Source: Olsenella sp. KGMB02461 (GTDB taxonomy: Bacteria > Actinomycetota > Coriobacteriia > Coriobacteriales > Atopobiaceae). Taken from it: 64,000 nucleotides of DNA. How positions within the stretch are numbered: the first letter of the stretch is position 1; each line of letters begins with the position of its first letter. The stretch is from positions 1,426,001 to 1,490,000 of the forward strand of contig NZ_JABAHI010000008.1 in NCBI RefSeq assembly GCF_012584445.1, written 5' to 3'. Positions 46,592 through 54,749 of the stretch are shown in pieces. Under the pieces are notes generated by a model that ran no database searches, was not told the origin of the DNA, and saw only the letters and a program-made list of their open reading frames with translations. The translations under genes were made by a program, and so were the position numbers.

Positions 46592-46708
46592 GCGCCTACT
46601 AAGCACTTTTTTGGGTCCTCGCGCGGCTCAAGAAAGAAAAAAAGTACTTAGTAGGTGATAAAATCGCAGCTCATCAGATGCGCCTACTAAGTACTTGTAC
46701 TTAGTAGG
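46592..46708. repeat. Composite CTACTAAGTACTT repeat, right copy
   Basis: First hairpin: CCTACTAAGCACTTTTTT (46595-46612) with AAAAAAGTACTTAGTAGG (ending 46655), loop again with TCGCGCGGCT. Second: a perfect palindrome of 14-bp arms around TT (46681-46710). Direct repeat of 44902-45017, 1690 bp away. Confidence 0.85.
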
Positions 46709-46968
46709 CGCTGCAGCGCTGCAGGATGCTTAGCCGGCACTTTAGGATGTTTGGCACTCTCGGCGCGATACTCAGCGGACGCGGCCAGGCGCTGCGGGTC
46801 ACTCAGCAGGGTGCTTGGCGGTAGGATGGCCGCCCGCACAGCAGCCTTTTGTCGCTTCTTGCCCTCGGCATAATGCTGTTGCCCCCCCGTTCTGGCGGAC
46901 AGCCCTGCCCGACAGAACAATCTCCGCTCGATCCAGCTCGGCGAGGGCTCCAATAGCCGGTCTAGCAA

Positions 46969-47015
46969 GGGTTTATCTAGGGTTGATTTCTCCCAGTGGC
47001 ACCTCAACCCTAAAT
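46969..47015 (+). promoter_or_regulatory. Shared agmatine-locus leader element, copy 2
   Basis: Same as 43229-43275: GGGTTTATCTAGGGTTGA, TTTCTCC, then CCTCAACCCTAAAT. The arms TAGGGTTGA/TCAACCCTA pair perfectly here. It lies about 115 bp before ptcA. Confidence 0.6.
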
Positions 47016-47129
47016 AACCTTGCCCTTCGAAATCCATCGATAAATATTGGACTCGTAGATCAGGCGGAGCCCATCCGCCCCAGGGAGAAGGGCCTTAAAA
47101 CCTAAGGCTTTCGGAGAAAGGACATCGCT

Positions 47130-48197
47130 ATGGCTCAGGGATTCCCCAAGGATTTCATCGACACCAACGATCTCACCAAAGAGCAGATCCTCCAGATCAT
47201 CGACCTCTCCATCGCTCTTAAGAAGTGCATCAAGAACGGCTACTATCCCCACCTGCTCCAGGACAAGACCCTGGGCATGATCTTCCAGCAGGTCTCCACC
47301 CGCACCCGCATCTCCTTCGAGACCGCAATGACCGACCTGGGCGGCCACGCCGAGTTCTTTGGCCCTGGCTCCATCCAGCTGGGCGGCCATGAGTCCATCG
47401 AGGACACCGCCCGCGTCATGGGTTCGCTGCTGGACGTCATCATGGCCCGCGTCGACCGCCACAAGGACGTTGCCAACCTGGCCAAGTACTCCCCCGCCCC
47501 CGTGCTCAACGGCATGAGCGAGTTCAATCATCCCACCCAGGAGATCGGCGACCTCATGACCATGATGGAGAACCTGCCTGAGGGCAAGAAGATCGAGGAC
47601 TGCAAGCTGGCATTTATCGGCGACGCCACCCAGGTGTGCGTCTCCCTCATGTTCATCTGCTCCAAGATGGGCATGGACTTCGTGCAGTTTGGCCCCAAGG
47701 GCCACCAGATCACCGACGGCGGCCTGCAGGTAGACTCCGACATCGACCTGCTGGCCATCGGCGAGGCCAACTGCAAGGTCTCCGGCGGCACCATCACCAT
47801 TTCCGATGACCCCGACAGCATCAAGGGCGCCGACTTTGTCTACACCGACGTGTGGTACGGCCTCTACGACGCCCAGGTGGACGGCGCCTCCTACATGGAC
47901 GTCTTCTATCCCAAGTACCAGGTGACCATGGACCTCATGAACCTGGCGGGCCCCAACTCCAAGTTCATGCACTGCCTGCCCGCCACCCGTGGCGAGGAGG
48001 TCGTCGACGAGGTCATGGACGATCCCGAGCGCTCCCTCTGCTGGGTGGAGGCCGAGAACCGCAAGCACTCCATCCGCGGCCTGCTCGCTACCTTCTGCCC
48101 CTGGAACGTGGTGACCGACGAGGTCAACGGCGCCAAGCAGGAGCTGGTGGCCGCCCTTCAGGCCATGAAGCTCCCCACCTCGGAGCTGGACAACTAA
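47130..48197 (+). CDS. ptcA: Putrescine carbamoyltransferase
   Basis: A 355-residue protein of the aspartate/ornithine carbamoyltransferase fold. The carbamoyl-phosphate motif [18 protein letters not shown] and the [11 protein letters not shown] segment are intact. [12 protein letters not shown] and [14 protein letters not shown] with the [11 protein letters not shown] lead are typical of the putrescine type rather than the ornithine type. It converts N-carbamoylputrescine and phosphate to putrescine and carbamoyl phosphate. AAAGGAC precedes the ATG. It is followed 93 bp later by the antiporter gene. Confidence 0.92.
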   Translation: MAQGFPKDFIDTNDLTKEQILQIIDLSIALKKCIKNGYYPHLLQDKTLGMIFQQVSTRTRISFETAMTDLGGHAEFFGPGSIQLGGHESIEDTARVMGSLLDVIMARVDRHKDVANLAKYSPAPVLNGMSEFNHPTQEIGDLMTMMENLPEGKKIEDCKLAFIGDATQVCVSLMFICSKMGMDFVQFGPKGHQITDGGLQVDSDIDLLAIGEANCKVSGGTITISDDPDSIKGADFVYTDVWYGLYDAQVDGASYMDVFYPKYQVTMDLMNLAGPNSKFMHCLPATRGEEVVDEVMDDPERSLCWVEAENRKHSIRGLLATFCPWNVVTDEVNGAKQELVAALQAMKLPTSELDN

Positions 48198-48290
48198 TAC
48201 CTGACCCCTACTCGTCATGGAAGGCCGCCTGGGCGCGATCTCTGGCAACGTGCCGGCAGGCGGCCTTCTGGCACAACGAAAGGAGTAGTT

Positions 48291-49718
48291 GTGGCCGGTA
48301 AGAAGTTTTCGTTTATAGACGTCATCCTGTCGGTGATCTGCGTGGTGTTCGTGGCCGAGGCTGCCGCACCCGCCGCCGCCATTGGCAACGCCCAATTCTT
48401 CTGGTGGATCTTTTTGATCATCACCTTCCTTCTGCCTTACGGCATGGTGGTGGCCGAGCTTGGCACCACCTACGACTCAGACGGCGGCCTCTATGACTGG
48501 GTCCGCGACGCGTTGGGCGACAAGTGGGGCTCCCGCGTGGCCTGGTATTACTGGATCAACTTCCCGCTTTGGATCGCCTCCTGCGCCACCCTGTTCCCCG
48601 ACATCATCGGCTTTGTGACCGGCATGGAGTTCACCATCTGGGGCACTCTGGCCATCGAGCTGGCCTTCGTGTGGATCGTGGTGCTCATGGCCACTTCCAA
48701 GGTGTCCGACTCCGCCTGGGTGCTCAACGGCGGCGCCATCCTCAAAGTGGCCATCGCGGTGGTCGTAGGCTGCCTGGGCATTTGGTACGCCACTGCCAAC
48801 GGCTTTGCCAACGACATGAGCCCGGCCACCTTCCTGCCGGACCTCACCAACGTGAGCGCCCTCACCTTCCTGTCCATCATCCTCTTCAACTTCATGGGCT
48901 TCGAGGTGGTCACCACCTTCGCCGACTCCATGGCCAACCCACGCCGCGACATCCCTATCGCCATCGTGGCAGGCGGCATCACCATCGCTGCGGTCTACAT
49001 CCTCTGCGGCATCGGCATCGGCGCCGCGGTCCCCACCGAGTCTTTGAACCTGGACTCCGGCATCGTGGACGCGGTGGTGGCCATGGTGGGGGAGGGCTCG
49101 CCGCTGGTGAGCCTGGTGGGCGCGGCGTTCTTGGTGACCTTGTTCGCCAACATGGTGAGCTGGTCTTTTGGCATCAACTCTGTAGCTTGCAAGGCTGCCG
49201 AGGAAGGCAACATGCCTCGTCCCTTCGCCCTGCGGTCGCGCGCCAACTCCATGCCCAACGGCAGCGCCCTCATGACCGGCATCGTGGCGAGCCTGGTATT
49301 GCTGCTGCAGGTGCCTCTGGGCGAAGACTCCGAGGTCTTCTGGATCTTCTTCTCCATGAACGTGGTCTTCTTGCTCCTGAGCTACCTGCCCATGTTCCCC
49401 GCGTTCGCCCGCCTGCGCGCCACCGACTCTCGCGAGCGCGTCTTCCGCGCCCCCTTCAAGGGCAAGCTTTTAGCCGTGATGCTGGCGCTGCCTGTGGCAG
49501 AGATCGTGCTGGCCGCCGCAGCCACCGCCGTGCCTCTCAACGACACCCCCGACGAGCTGGCCAAACTGCCTCTTTTGGCAGGCGTGCTCATCCTGCTGGC
49601 CGCGGGAGAGGCCCAGCGCCTCTTGAGCCGCAAGCGCCAGCTGGCGCGCAGGCAGGCTGCATCCGCAGATCCCGCCCCCGACGACCCCGACTCAGGCCCC
49701 ATGGCCTTCTCCCAGTGA
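48291..49718 (+). CDS. aguD: Agmatine/putrescine antiporter (APC family)
   Basis: A 475-residue protein with 12 hydrophobic segments and the APC opening (GTTYDSDGGLYDWVRDALG). Adjacent to ptcA, so it most likely exchanges agmatine for putrescine. The GTG at 48291 follows AAAGGAG. It is separated from aguA by the nuclease-like cassette. The specific substrate is inferred from context. Confidence 0.85.
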   Translation: MAGKKFSFIDVILSVICVVFVAEAAAPAAAIGNAQFFWWIFLIITFLLPYGMVVAELGTTYDSDGGLYDWVRDALGDKWGSRVAWYYWINFPLWIASCATLFPDIIGFVTGMEFTIWGTLAIELAFVWIVVLMATSKVSDSAWVLNGGAILKVAIAVVVGCLGIWYATANGFANDMSPATFLPDLTNVSALTFLSIILFNFMGFEVVTTFADSMANPRRDIPIAIVAGGITIAAVYILCGIGIGAAVPTESLNLDSGIVDAVVAMVGEGSPLVSLVGAAFLVTLFANMVSWSFGINSVACKAAEEGNMPRPFALRSRANSMPNGSALMTGIVASLVLLLQVPLGEDSEVFWIFFSMNVVFLLLSYLPMFPAFARLRATDSRERVFRAPFKGKLLAVMLALPVAEIVLAAAATAVPLNDTPDELAKLPLLAGVLILLAAGEAQRLLSRKRQLARRQAASADPAPDDPDSGPMAFSQ

Positions 49719-49764
49719 GCTTTGCAGCCAACAGCTGCGACCAAAAAGCCCGAGCGCTTCTCCT

Positions 49765-49777
49765 TGCCGAGAAACCC
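49765..49777 (-). repeat. Exact copy of dispersed 13-mer (TGCCGAGAAACCC on +)
   Basis: Left arm of the 49761-49818 hairpin. Confidence 0.75.
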
Positions 49778-49801
49778 TTGCCCTCTCTGCCTGGGATGGA
49801 A

Positions 49802-49814
49802 GGGTTTCTCGGCA
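49802..49814 (+). repeat. Exact copy of dispersed 13-mer GGGTTTCTCGGCA
   Basis: Right arm of the 49761-49818 hairpin. Confidence 0.75.
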
Positions 49815-49875
49815 AGGCTTGAGGGCTCCGGCGAACCTGCGAGCTTGGGACGCAATCCCTTGCCTAGAAAAGCGC

Positions 49876-49908
49876 TGCACCTGGAAGCCTTTGGGGCTAC
49901 CAGGTGCA
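49876..49908 (+). terminator. Hairpin terminator
   Basis: TGCACCTGG/CCAGGTGCA stem followed by TTTCATGTTTGT. Confidence 0.6.
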
Positions 49909-50368
49909 TTTCATGTTTGTGGCCTGGAGGAGCGCCATTAGCCATGCCCACTACCGTTGGCGGACGTTATGATGGGGCTTACAAATATATTTATCGCACG
50001 GGGTTTGGGGCTGTGGGGGAGGTGCACGCGTGCGAGTCTGGAGGGCGGTCTGCGGCTGCCTTGGGTTTGTCCTGCGATAAGCCCTTGAGAGCAGAGGGTG
50101 TCCTGCGAAGGCAAGGCGCTCAGAAGAAACCTGAATCCAGCGGCGTTCAGCTATGCCCCTGAGCTGAAAATGAGCGATAATCATAAGGCGATAGTGCGCC
50201 CATTCTGGCTGGAGGCCGCGTGCATGGCAGCCCGCAAGGGTCGCTTCGGGCGAAGGCCTGAAGGCTTAAGCGAGCGGCGCACCGTCCTTAGAACAGGGCT
50301 TTTGCTGGGGATTTCCCAGTGCAGAATCACCCTTTGAGGGTGGGTCGTTAGGCTTTGAAGGAGAGGAT

Positions 50369-53300
50369 ATGGCAAGAAAATTCAAGTCAATGGATGGCAA
50401 CGAGGCCGCAGCCTGGGTCTCTTATGCCTTCACCGAGGTGGCGAGCATCTATCCCATCACGCCGTCCAGCCCCATGGCCGACCATGTGGATCAGTGGGCT
50501 GCCCAGGGTCTCAAGAACATCTTTGGCACCCCGGTGAAAATCCAGGAGATGGAGTCTGAGGCTGGCGCTGCCGGCGCTGTCCACGGCTCTTTGGGCGCTG
50601 GCGCCCTCACCACCAGCTACACGGCCTCCCAGGGTCTGCTGCTGATGATCCCCAACATGTACAAGATGGCCGGCGAGGGCCTGCCCAACGTGCTGCACGT
50701 AAGCGCCCGCACCGTGGCCACCCAGGCCCTCAACATCTTTGGCGACCACTCCGACGTCATGGCCTGCCGCCAGACCGGCTACGCCATGCTGGCTGAGGGC
50801 AACGTCCAGGAGGTCATGGACCTGGCTCCTGTGGCTCACCTGGCCGCCATCGAGGGCAGCGTGCCCTTCCTCAACTTCTTCGACGGCTTCCGCACCTCTC
50901 ACGAGATCCAGAAGGTGGCCACCTGGGACTTTGAGGACCTTGGCGACATGGTCGACATGGACGCCGTCCAGGCCTTCCGCGACCACGCCCTGAACCCCGA
51001 GCACCCCACCGCCCGCGGCTCCCACGAGAACGGCGACATCTTCTTCCAGCACCGCGAGGCCTGCAACGGCGCCTATGACGCGCTGCCTCAGATCGTCCAG
51101 AGCTACATGGACAAGATCAACGAGAAGCTGGGCACCAGCTATCACCTGTTCGATTACTATGGCGCCCCCGATGCCGACCGCGTAGTGGTCTGCATGGGCT
51201 CCTTCTGCGACACCCTGGAAGAGGTCATCGACTACCTCAACGCCCATGGCGAGAAGGTGGGCCTGGTCAAGGTGCGCCTCTATCGCCCCTGGTCTGTAGA
51301 GGACTTCGCCGCCGCCCTGCCCAAGACCGTCAAGAAGATCGCCGTGCTCGACCGCACCAAGGAGCCCGGCTCCATTGGCGAGCCTCTCTACCAGGACGTC
51401 GTCACCTCCCTGGTGGAGGCCGGCATCACCGAGATCCCCGTCATCGGCGGCCGCTACGGCCTGGGCTCCAAGGACGAGCCCCCCGCAGCCGCCTTCGCCG
51501 TCTACGAGGAGCTCAAGTCCGATGAGCCCAAGCGCGAGTTCACCATTGGCATCGAGGACGACGTCACCTTCCTCTCCCTGCCTATGGACCCGGATGCCCC
51601 CAACACCGCTGCCCCTGGCACCATCGAGTGCAAGTTCTGGGGTCTGGGCGGCGACGGCACCGTGGGCGCCAACAAGAACTCCATCAAGATCATCGGCGAC
51701 CACACCGACAAGTACGTGCAGGCCTACTTCCAGTACGACTCCAAGAAGACCGGCGGCGTGACCGTAAGCCACCTGCGCTTTGGCGATTCGCCCATCCGCG
51801 CTCCTTACTACGTCACCAAGGCCGACTTCGTGGCCTGCCACAACCCCAGCTACATCATCAAGGGCTTCAAGATGGTCCGCGACGTCAAGCCGGGCGGCAT
51901 CTTCCTGGTGAACTCCCAATGGTCCGACGAGGAGTTCGCTGAGCACCTGCCTGCCGAGGCCAAGCGCTACATCGCCGAGAACAACGTCAACGTCTACCTC
52001 ATCGACGCCATCGACTTGGCCCAGAAGGTGGGCATGGGCAAGCGCACCAACACCGTGCTGCAGTCCGCCTTCTTTGCCCTGGCAGACATCCTGCCTGCCG
52101 AGGAGGCCCTCCAGTACATGAAGGACGCCGCCACCAAGTCTTACTCCAAGAAGGGCGACGCCGTGGTGGCCGCCAACCACAAGGCCATCGACGCCGGCGC
52201 CACCGCCTTCCACAAGTTCGAGGTGCCTGCCGACTGGGCCAACGCCACCGAGGTTGTCGAGGACGAGACCCTGCGCGGCCGCGACGCCATCGTCGAGCAG
52301 GTCCAAAAGATCATGAACCCCATCAACCGCATGGACGGCGACAGCCTGCCCGTGAGCGTCTTCGTGAAGAACGCCGACGGCGCCTGGGAGCTTGGCGCTT
52401 CCGCCTACGAGAAGCGCGGCACTGCCGTTATGGTTCCCCGCTGGGATCCCGAGAAGTGCATCCAGTGCAACAACTGCGCCTACGTGTGCCCCCACGCCGC
52501 CATTCGCCCGGTCGTCATGGACGCCGAGGAGCAGGCCAACGCCCCTGAGGCCATGAAGACCCTGGAGCTCAAGGTCCCCAAGAACACCGGCTACACCTTC
52601 ACGGTCGCCGTGTCCCCGCTGGACTGCATGGGCTGCTACAACTGCCTTTCCGCGTGCCCCAAGTCCACTCAGGAGGACGGCGGCGCCCTCACCATGGTGC
52701 CTCAGGCCGAGGAAGCCGACCAGATTCCCGTCTGGGATTACGCGGTCAACGACGTCACCGAGAAGCGCGAGCTCTTTAGCGACAAGAACACCCGCGGCAG
52801 CCAGTTCTCCATGCCCATGCTGGAGTTCTCCGGCTCCTGCGCCGGCTGCGCCGAAACCAGCTATGCCCGCCTCATCACCCAGCTCTTTGGCGACCGCATG
52901 TTCATCTCCAACGCCACTGGTTGCTCCTCCATCTGGGGCAATCCTGCGGCCACCTCTCCCTTCACCTGCAACGCTGCCGGCCACGGCCCTGCCTGGAACA
53001 ACTCCCTGTTCGAGGACAACGCCGAGCATGGCCTGGGCCTGCTCATCGGCTACAAGGCCGAGCAGAACCGCCTGGCCGCTCAGACCGAGAAGCTGCTGGA
53101 GGTCGAGGGCCTGCCCGAGGGCCTCAAAGAGGCTGCTGCCGCATGGCTCGAGAACAAGGACACCACCGGCATCTCCCAGCAGGTCTCCGCTGACTATGCC
53201 TCTGCCTTGGTAAAGAGCGACAACCCCGTAGCCGAGGACATTGCCGCCAACAAGTCCTACCTGTCCAAGAAGTCCTTCTGGATCTTCGGCGGCGACGGCT

Positions 53301-53944
53301 GGGCTTACGACATCGGCTTTGGCGGCCTCGACCACGTGCTGGCCTCCGGCGAGAACGTGAACGTCTTCGTCTTCGACACCGAGGTCTACTCCAACACCGG
53401 CGGCCAGGCCTCCAAGGCCTCCAACCTGGGCCAGGTAGCCCAGTTCGCCGCCTCCGGCAAGTCCATCAAGAAGAAGCCGCTGGCTGAGATGATGATGAGC
53501 TACGGCTACGTCTATGTGGCTCAGGTGGCCATGGGCGCCAATCCCTCCCAGCTGCTCAAGGCCCTTGCTGAGGCCGAGGCCTATGACGGCCCCTCCCTCA
53601 TCATCGGCTACAGCCCCTGCGAGATGCACTCCATCAAGAAGGGCGGCATGCTGCACTGCCAGGAGGAGCAGAAGCGCGCGGTGGATTGCGGCTACTGGAA
53701 CCTGTTCCGCTTCAACCCCGCCGCTCCCGCTGGCAAGCGTTTCGTCCTGGATTCCAAGGCCCCCAAGGGTGGCTACCAGGAGTTCCTGGAGAACGAGAAC
53801 CGCTATGCCTCGCTGCGCCGCTTCTTCCCGGACCGCGCTTCCGAGCTGTTCGCCGAGAACGAGCAGGCTGCCATGGATCGCTACGAGCACCTGCTCAAGC
53901 TGCAGTCCATGTACGATCAGGCAGACGAGCCTGCCGAGAAGTAA
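50369..53944 (+). CDS. nifJ: Pyruvate:ferredoxin (flavodoxin) oxidoreductase, single chain
   Basis: A 1191-residue homodimer-type PFOR. Domains in order: pyrimidine-binding region (YAFTEVASIYPITPSSPMAD), domain II, gamma region, two 4Fe-4S clusters (CIQCNNCAYVCP and CMGCYNCLSACP), and the TPP domain with a further cluster Cys (CAGCAETSYA) and NTGGQASKAS. It oxidises pyruvate with CoA to acetyl-CoA, CO2 and reduced ferredoxin, marking an anaerobe. GAAGGAGAGG precedes the ATG. It has its own terminator at 54014. The C-terminus PAEK carries the motif core at 53932. Confidence 0.97.
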   Translation: MARKFKSMDGNEAAAWVSYAFTEVASIYPITPSSPMADHVDQWAAQGLKNIFGTPVKIQEMESEAGAAGAVHGSLGAGALTTSYTASQGLLLMIPNMYKMAGEGLPNVLHVSARTVATQALNIFGDHSDVMACRQTGYAMLAEGNVQEVMDLAPVAHLAAIEGSVPFLNFFDGFRTSHEIQKVATWDFEDLGDMVDMDAVQAFRDHALNPEHPTARGSHENGDIFFQHREACNGAYDALPQIVQSYMDKINEKLGTSYHLFDYYGAPDADRVVVCMGSFCDTLEEVIDYLNAHGEKVGLVKVRLYRPWSVEDFAAALPKTVKKIAVLDRTKEPGSIGEPLYQDVVTSLVEAGITEIPVIGGRYGLGSKDEPPAAAFAVYEELKSDEPKREFTIGIEDDVTFLSLPMDPDAPNTAAPGTIECKFWGLGGDGTVGANKNSIKIIGDHTDKYVQAYFQYDSKKTGGVTVSHLRFGDSPIRAPYYVTKADFVACHNPSYIIKGFKMVRDVKPGGIFLVNSQWSDEEFAEHLPAEAKRYIAENNVNVYLIDAIDLAQKVGMGKRTNTVLQSAFFALADILPAEEALQYMKDAATKSYSKKGDAVVAANHKAIDAGATAFHKFEVPADWANATEVVEDETLRGRDAIVEQVQKIMNPINRMDGDSLPVSVFVKNADGAWELGASAYEKRGTAVMVPRWDPEKCIQCNNCAYVCPHAAIRPVVMDAEEQANAPEAMKTLELKVPKNTGYTFTVAVSPLDCMGCYNCLSACPKSTQEDGGALTMVPQAEEADQIPVWDYAVNDVTEKRELFSDKNTRGSQFSMPMLEFSGSCAGCAETSYARLITQLFGDRMFISNATGCSSIWGNPAATSPFTCNAAGHGPAWNNSLFEDNAEHGLGLLIGYKAEQNRLAAQTEKLLEVEGLPEGLKEAAAAWLENKDTTGISQQVSADYASALVKSDNPVAEDIAANKSYLSKKSFWIFGGDGWAYDIGFGGLDHVLASGENVNVFVFDTEVYSNTGGQASKASNLGQVAQFAASGKSIKKKPLAEMMMSYGYVYVAQVAMGANPSQLLKALAEAEAYDGPSLIIGYSPCEMHSIKKGGMLHCQEEQKRAVDCGYWNLFRFNPAAPAGKRFVLDSKAPKGGYQEFLENENRYASLRRFFPDRASELFAENEQAAMDRYEHLLKLQSMYDQADEPAEK

Positions 53945-54013
53945 TTTCTCCCTGACTCGCACCCTGTGAGTCGCTCGTGAGCTACTTCTGAGTCGCTCGC
54001 ATTGCTTGCAAGA

Positions 54014-54046
54014 GACCGCATTCCCCTTTGGGAGTGCGGTCCCTTT
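54014..54046 (+). terminator. Terminator of the PFOR gene
   Basis: GACCGCATTCCC/GGGAGTGCGGTC stem with 4-nt loop followed by CCTTTTT. Confidence 0.8.
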
Positions 54047-54140
54047 TTGCGCTGGTAGCTCTTCTTGGCAGGCGCCGACTTGCAACTTAGGCCTTCATGG
54101 CAAGTATTGTGGCGCCGCGCGCGTTATGAGGCGGGTCTGG

Positions 54141-54216
54141 GCACTGGGGTTTTGTAAAACCCCAGTGCTTGCTAGCCTTGTGAGCAAAGCTTTTTGGAAA
54201 AACGCTTGCTCACAAG
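54141..54216. repeat. Pair of near-perfect hairpins
   Basis: GCACTGGGGTTTT/AAAACCCCAGTGC (54141-54168, 13 bp) and CTTGTGAGCAA/TTGCTCACAAG (54177-54216). Not placed as simple terminators of any gene. Confidence 0.6.
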
Positions 54217-54277
54217 CCCTCATGGCAAGTGTGCCAAATCCTCCAGCCCTTTCCAGATCGCTTAGATGTAAAGCAAC

Positions 54278-54315
54278 AAATAAGGAGCGTTGACCTGGGT
54301 CAACGCTCCTTATTT
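54278..54315 (-). terminator. Strong 18-bp hairpin terminating the small acidic gene
   Basis: Perfect arms AAATAAGGAGCGTTGACC and GGTCAACGCTCCTTATTT with a 2-nt loop, 59 bp past the minus-strand stop at 54374. Confidence 0.75.
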
Positions 54316-54373
54316 GCGCACGCTCTTTGTCCGCATGGCCACGGTGGTTGTGGCCCGTGGCTGCTTTGAGGAG

Positions 54374-54553
54374 TTAGTCCTCCAGCTTGATGTCGCGTTC
54401 TTCCACAACGCCTTCGACGTCGTCGGGATCAGTGGTCAGAGGGACGTCTACGCCCTCGGTCTCCTGCTCCACAGAGTTGGCGCCTTCTACCATCATGGGG
54501 TCGGCTTCGCTGGCTTTCACTTCGTCCATTTTTTTCTGGGTGTCGCTGCACAT
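54374..54553 (-). CDS. Small acidic protein, 59 residues, unknown
   Basis: An ATG at 54553 with a canonical GGAGGAACC just upstream opens a 59-codon frame, strongly acidic (many Asp and Glu), ending at TAA 54374. Near the start it has CSDTQKKMDEVKASEADP; the rest is Val/Glu/Asp-rich and probably unstructured. No family is recognised. The strong ribosome site and a dedicated 18-bp terminator support a real gene despite its small size. It is on the same strand as the YitT gene, which has its own terminator in between. Confidence 0.65.
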   Translation of the reverse strand: MCSDTQKKMDEVKASEADPMMVEGANSVEQETEGVDVPLTTDPDDVEGVVEERDIKLED

Positions 54554-54669
54554 GGTTCCTCCGGTAGGTGTAAGGGTTTTGCTTCATGCAAAACGCTGCT
54601 AGAGAAGGGTTTACCCGGCAATGGAGGCGACTATGTCCAAACAGCTATTCAGGGGGGTTCATCAACAAA

Positions 54670-54704
54670 GAAGCCATAGCAGCTCTTGCGGCAGCTATGG
54701 CTTC
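54670..54704 (-). terminator. Terminator of the YitT gene
   Basis: GAAGCCATAGC/GCTATGGCTTC stem; on the minus strand it is followed by TTTGTTG. Confidence 0.75.
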
Positions 54705-54735
54705 AGCGTAGGAGTGGTGGGGGAGCGAGGCGGCA

Positions 54736-54748
54736 GGGTTTCTCGGCA
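54736..54748 (+). repeat. Exact copy of dispersed 13-mer GGGTTTCTCGGCA
   Basis: Directly past the stop of the minus-strand YitT gene. Confidence 0.7.
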
Positions 54749-54749
54749 G

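Larger units (their letters stand above)
46155..47129. other. Non-coding stretch with right composite repeat and ptcA leader
   Basis: 975 bp. No convincing gene. It contains a hairpin GGACATCC/GGATGTCC (46437-46465), the right composite repeat (46592-46708), and the agmatine leader element (46969-47015). A minus-strand frame of 116 codons (46687-47037) overlaps both elements and is probably not a full gene. Confidence 0.5.
49761..49818 (+). terminator. Terminator-like hairpin made of two inverted 13-mer motifs
   Basis: The 18-bp arms CCTTGCCGAGAAACCCTT and AAGGGTTTCTCGGCAAGG match perfectly. It lies 44 bp after the aguD stop. No long T-run follows. The design copies the inverted uptake-sequence terminators known in Neisseria and Haemophilus. 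Confidence 0.7.
49719..50368. other. Intergenic region between aguD and the PFOR gene
   Basis: 650 bp without a convincing gene. It has two hairpin terminators (49761-49818 and 49876-49908) at its left and the PFOR promoter region at its right. Confidence 0.5.
53945..54373. other. Hairpin-rich intergenic region
   Basis: 429 bp with four strong hairpins: the PFOR terminator (54014-54046), a 13-bp palindrome at 54141-54168, an 11-bp stem at 54177-54216, and the terminator at 54278-54315. TCATGGCAAGT is repeated near 54095 and 54220. No gene is visible. Confidence 0.6.

Noticed and set aside
44902-46708. CRISPR array
   Set aside because: The repeats are palindromic, only two units exist 1.7 kb apart, and no spacers or cas genes are present.
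46687-47037. Minus-strand frame of 116 codons
   Set aside because: It overlaps the right composite repeat and the ptcA leader element and has no clear ribosome site; at most a gene remnant.
49951-50184. Minus-strand frame of 77 codons before PFOR
   Set aside because: No ribosome site or family features; lies over the probable PFOR promoter.
50387-54085. Minus-strand open frame of 1232 codons
   Set aside because: Antisense of the PFOR gene, with no recognisable protein features.
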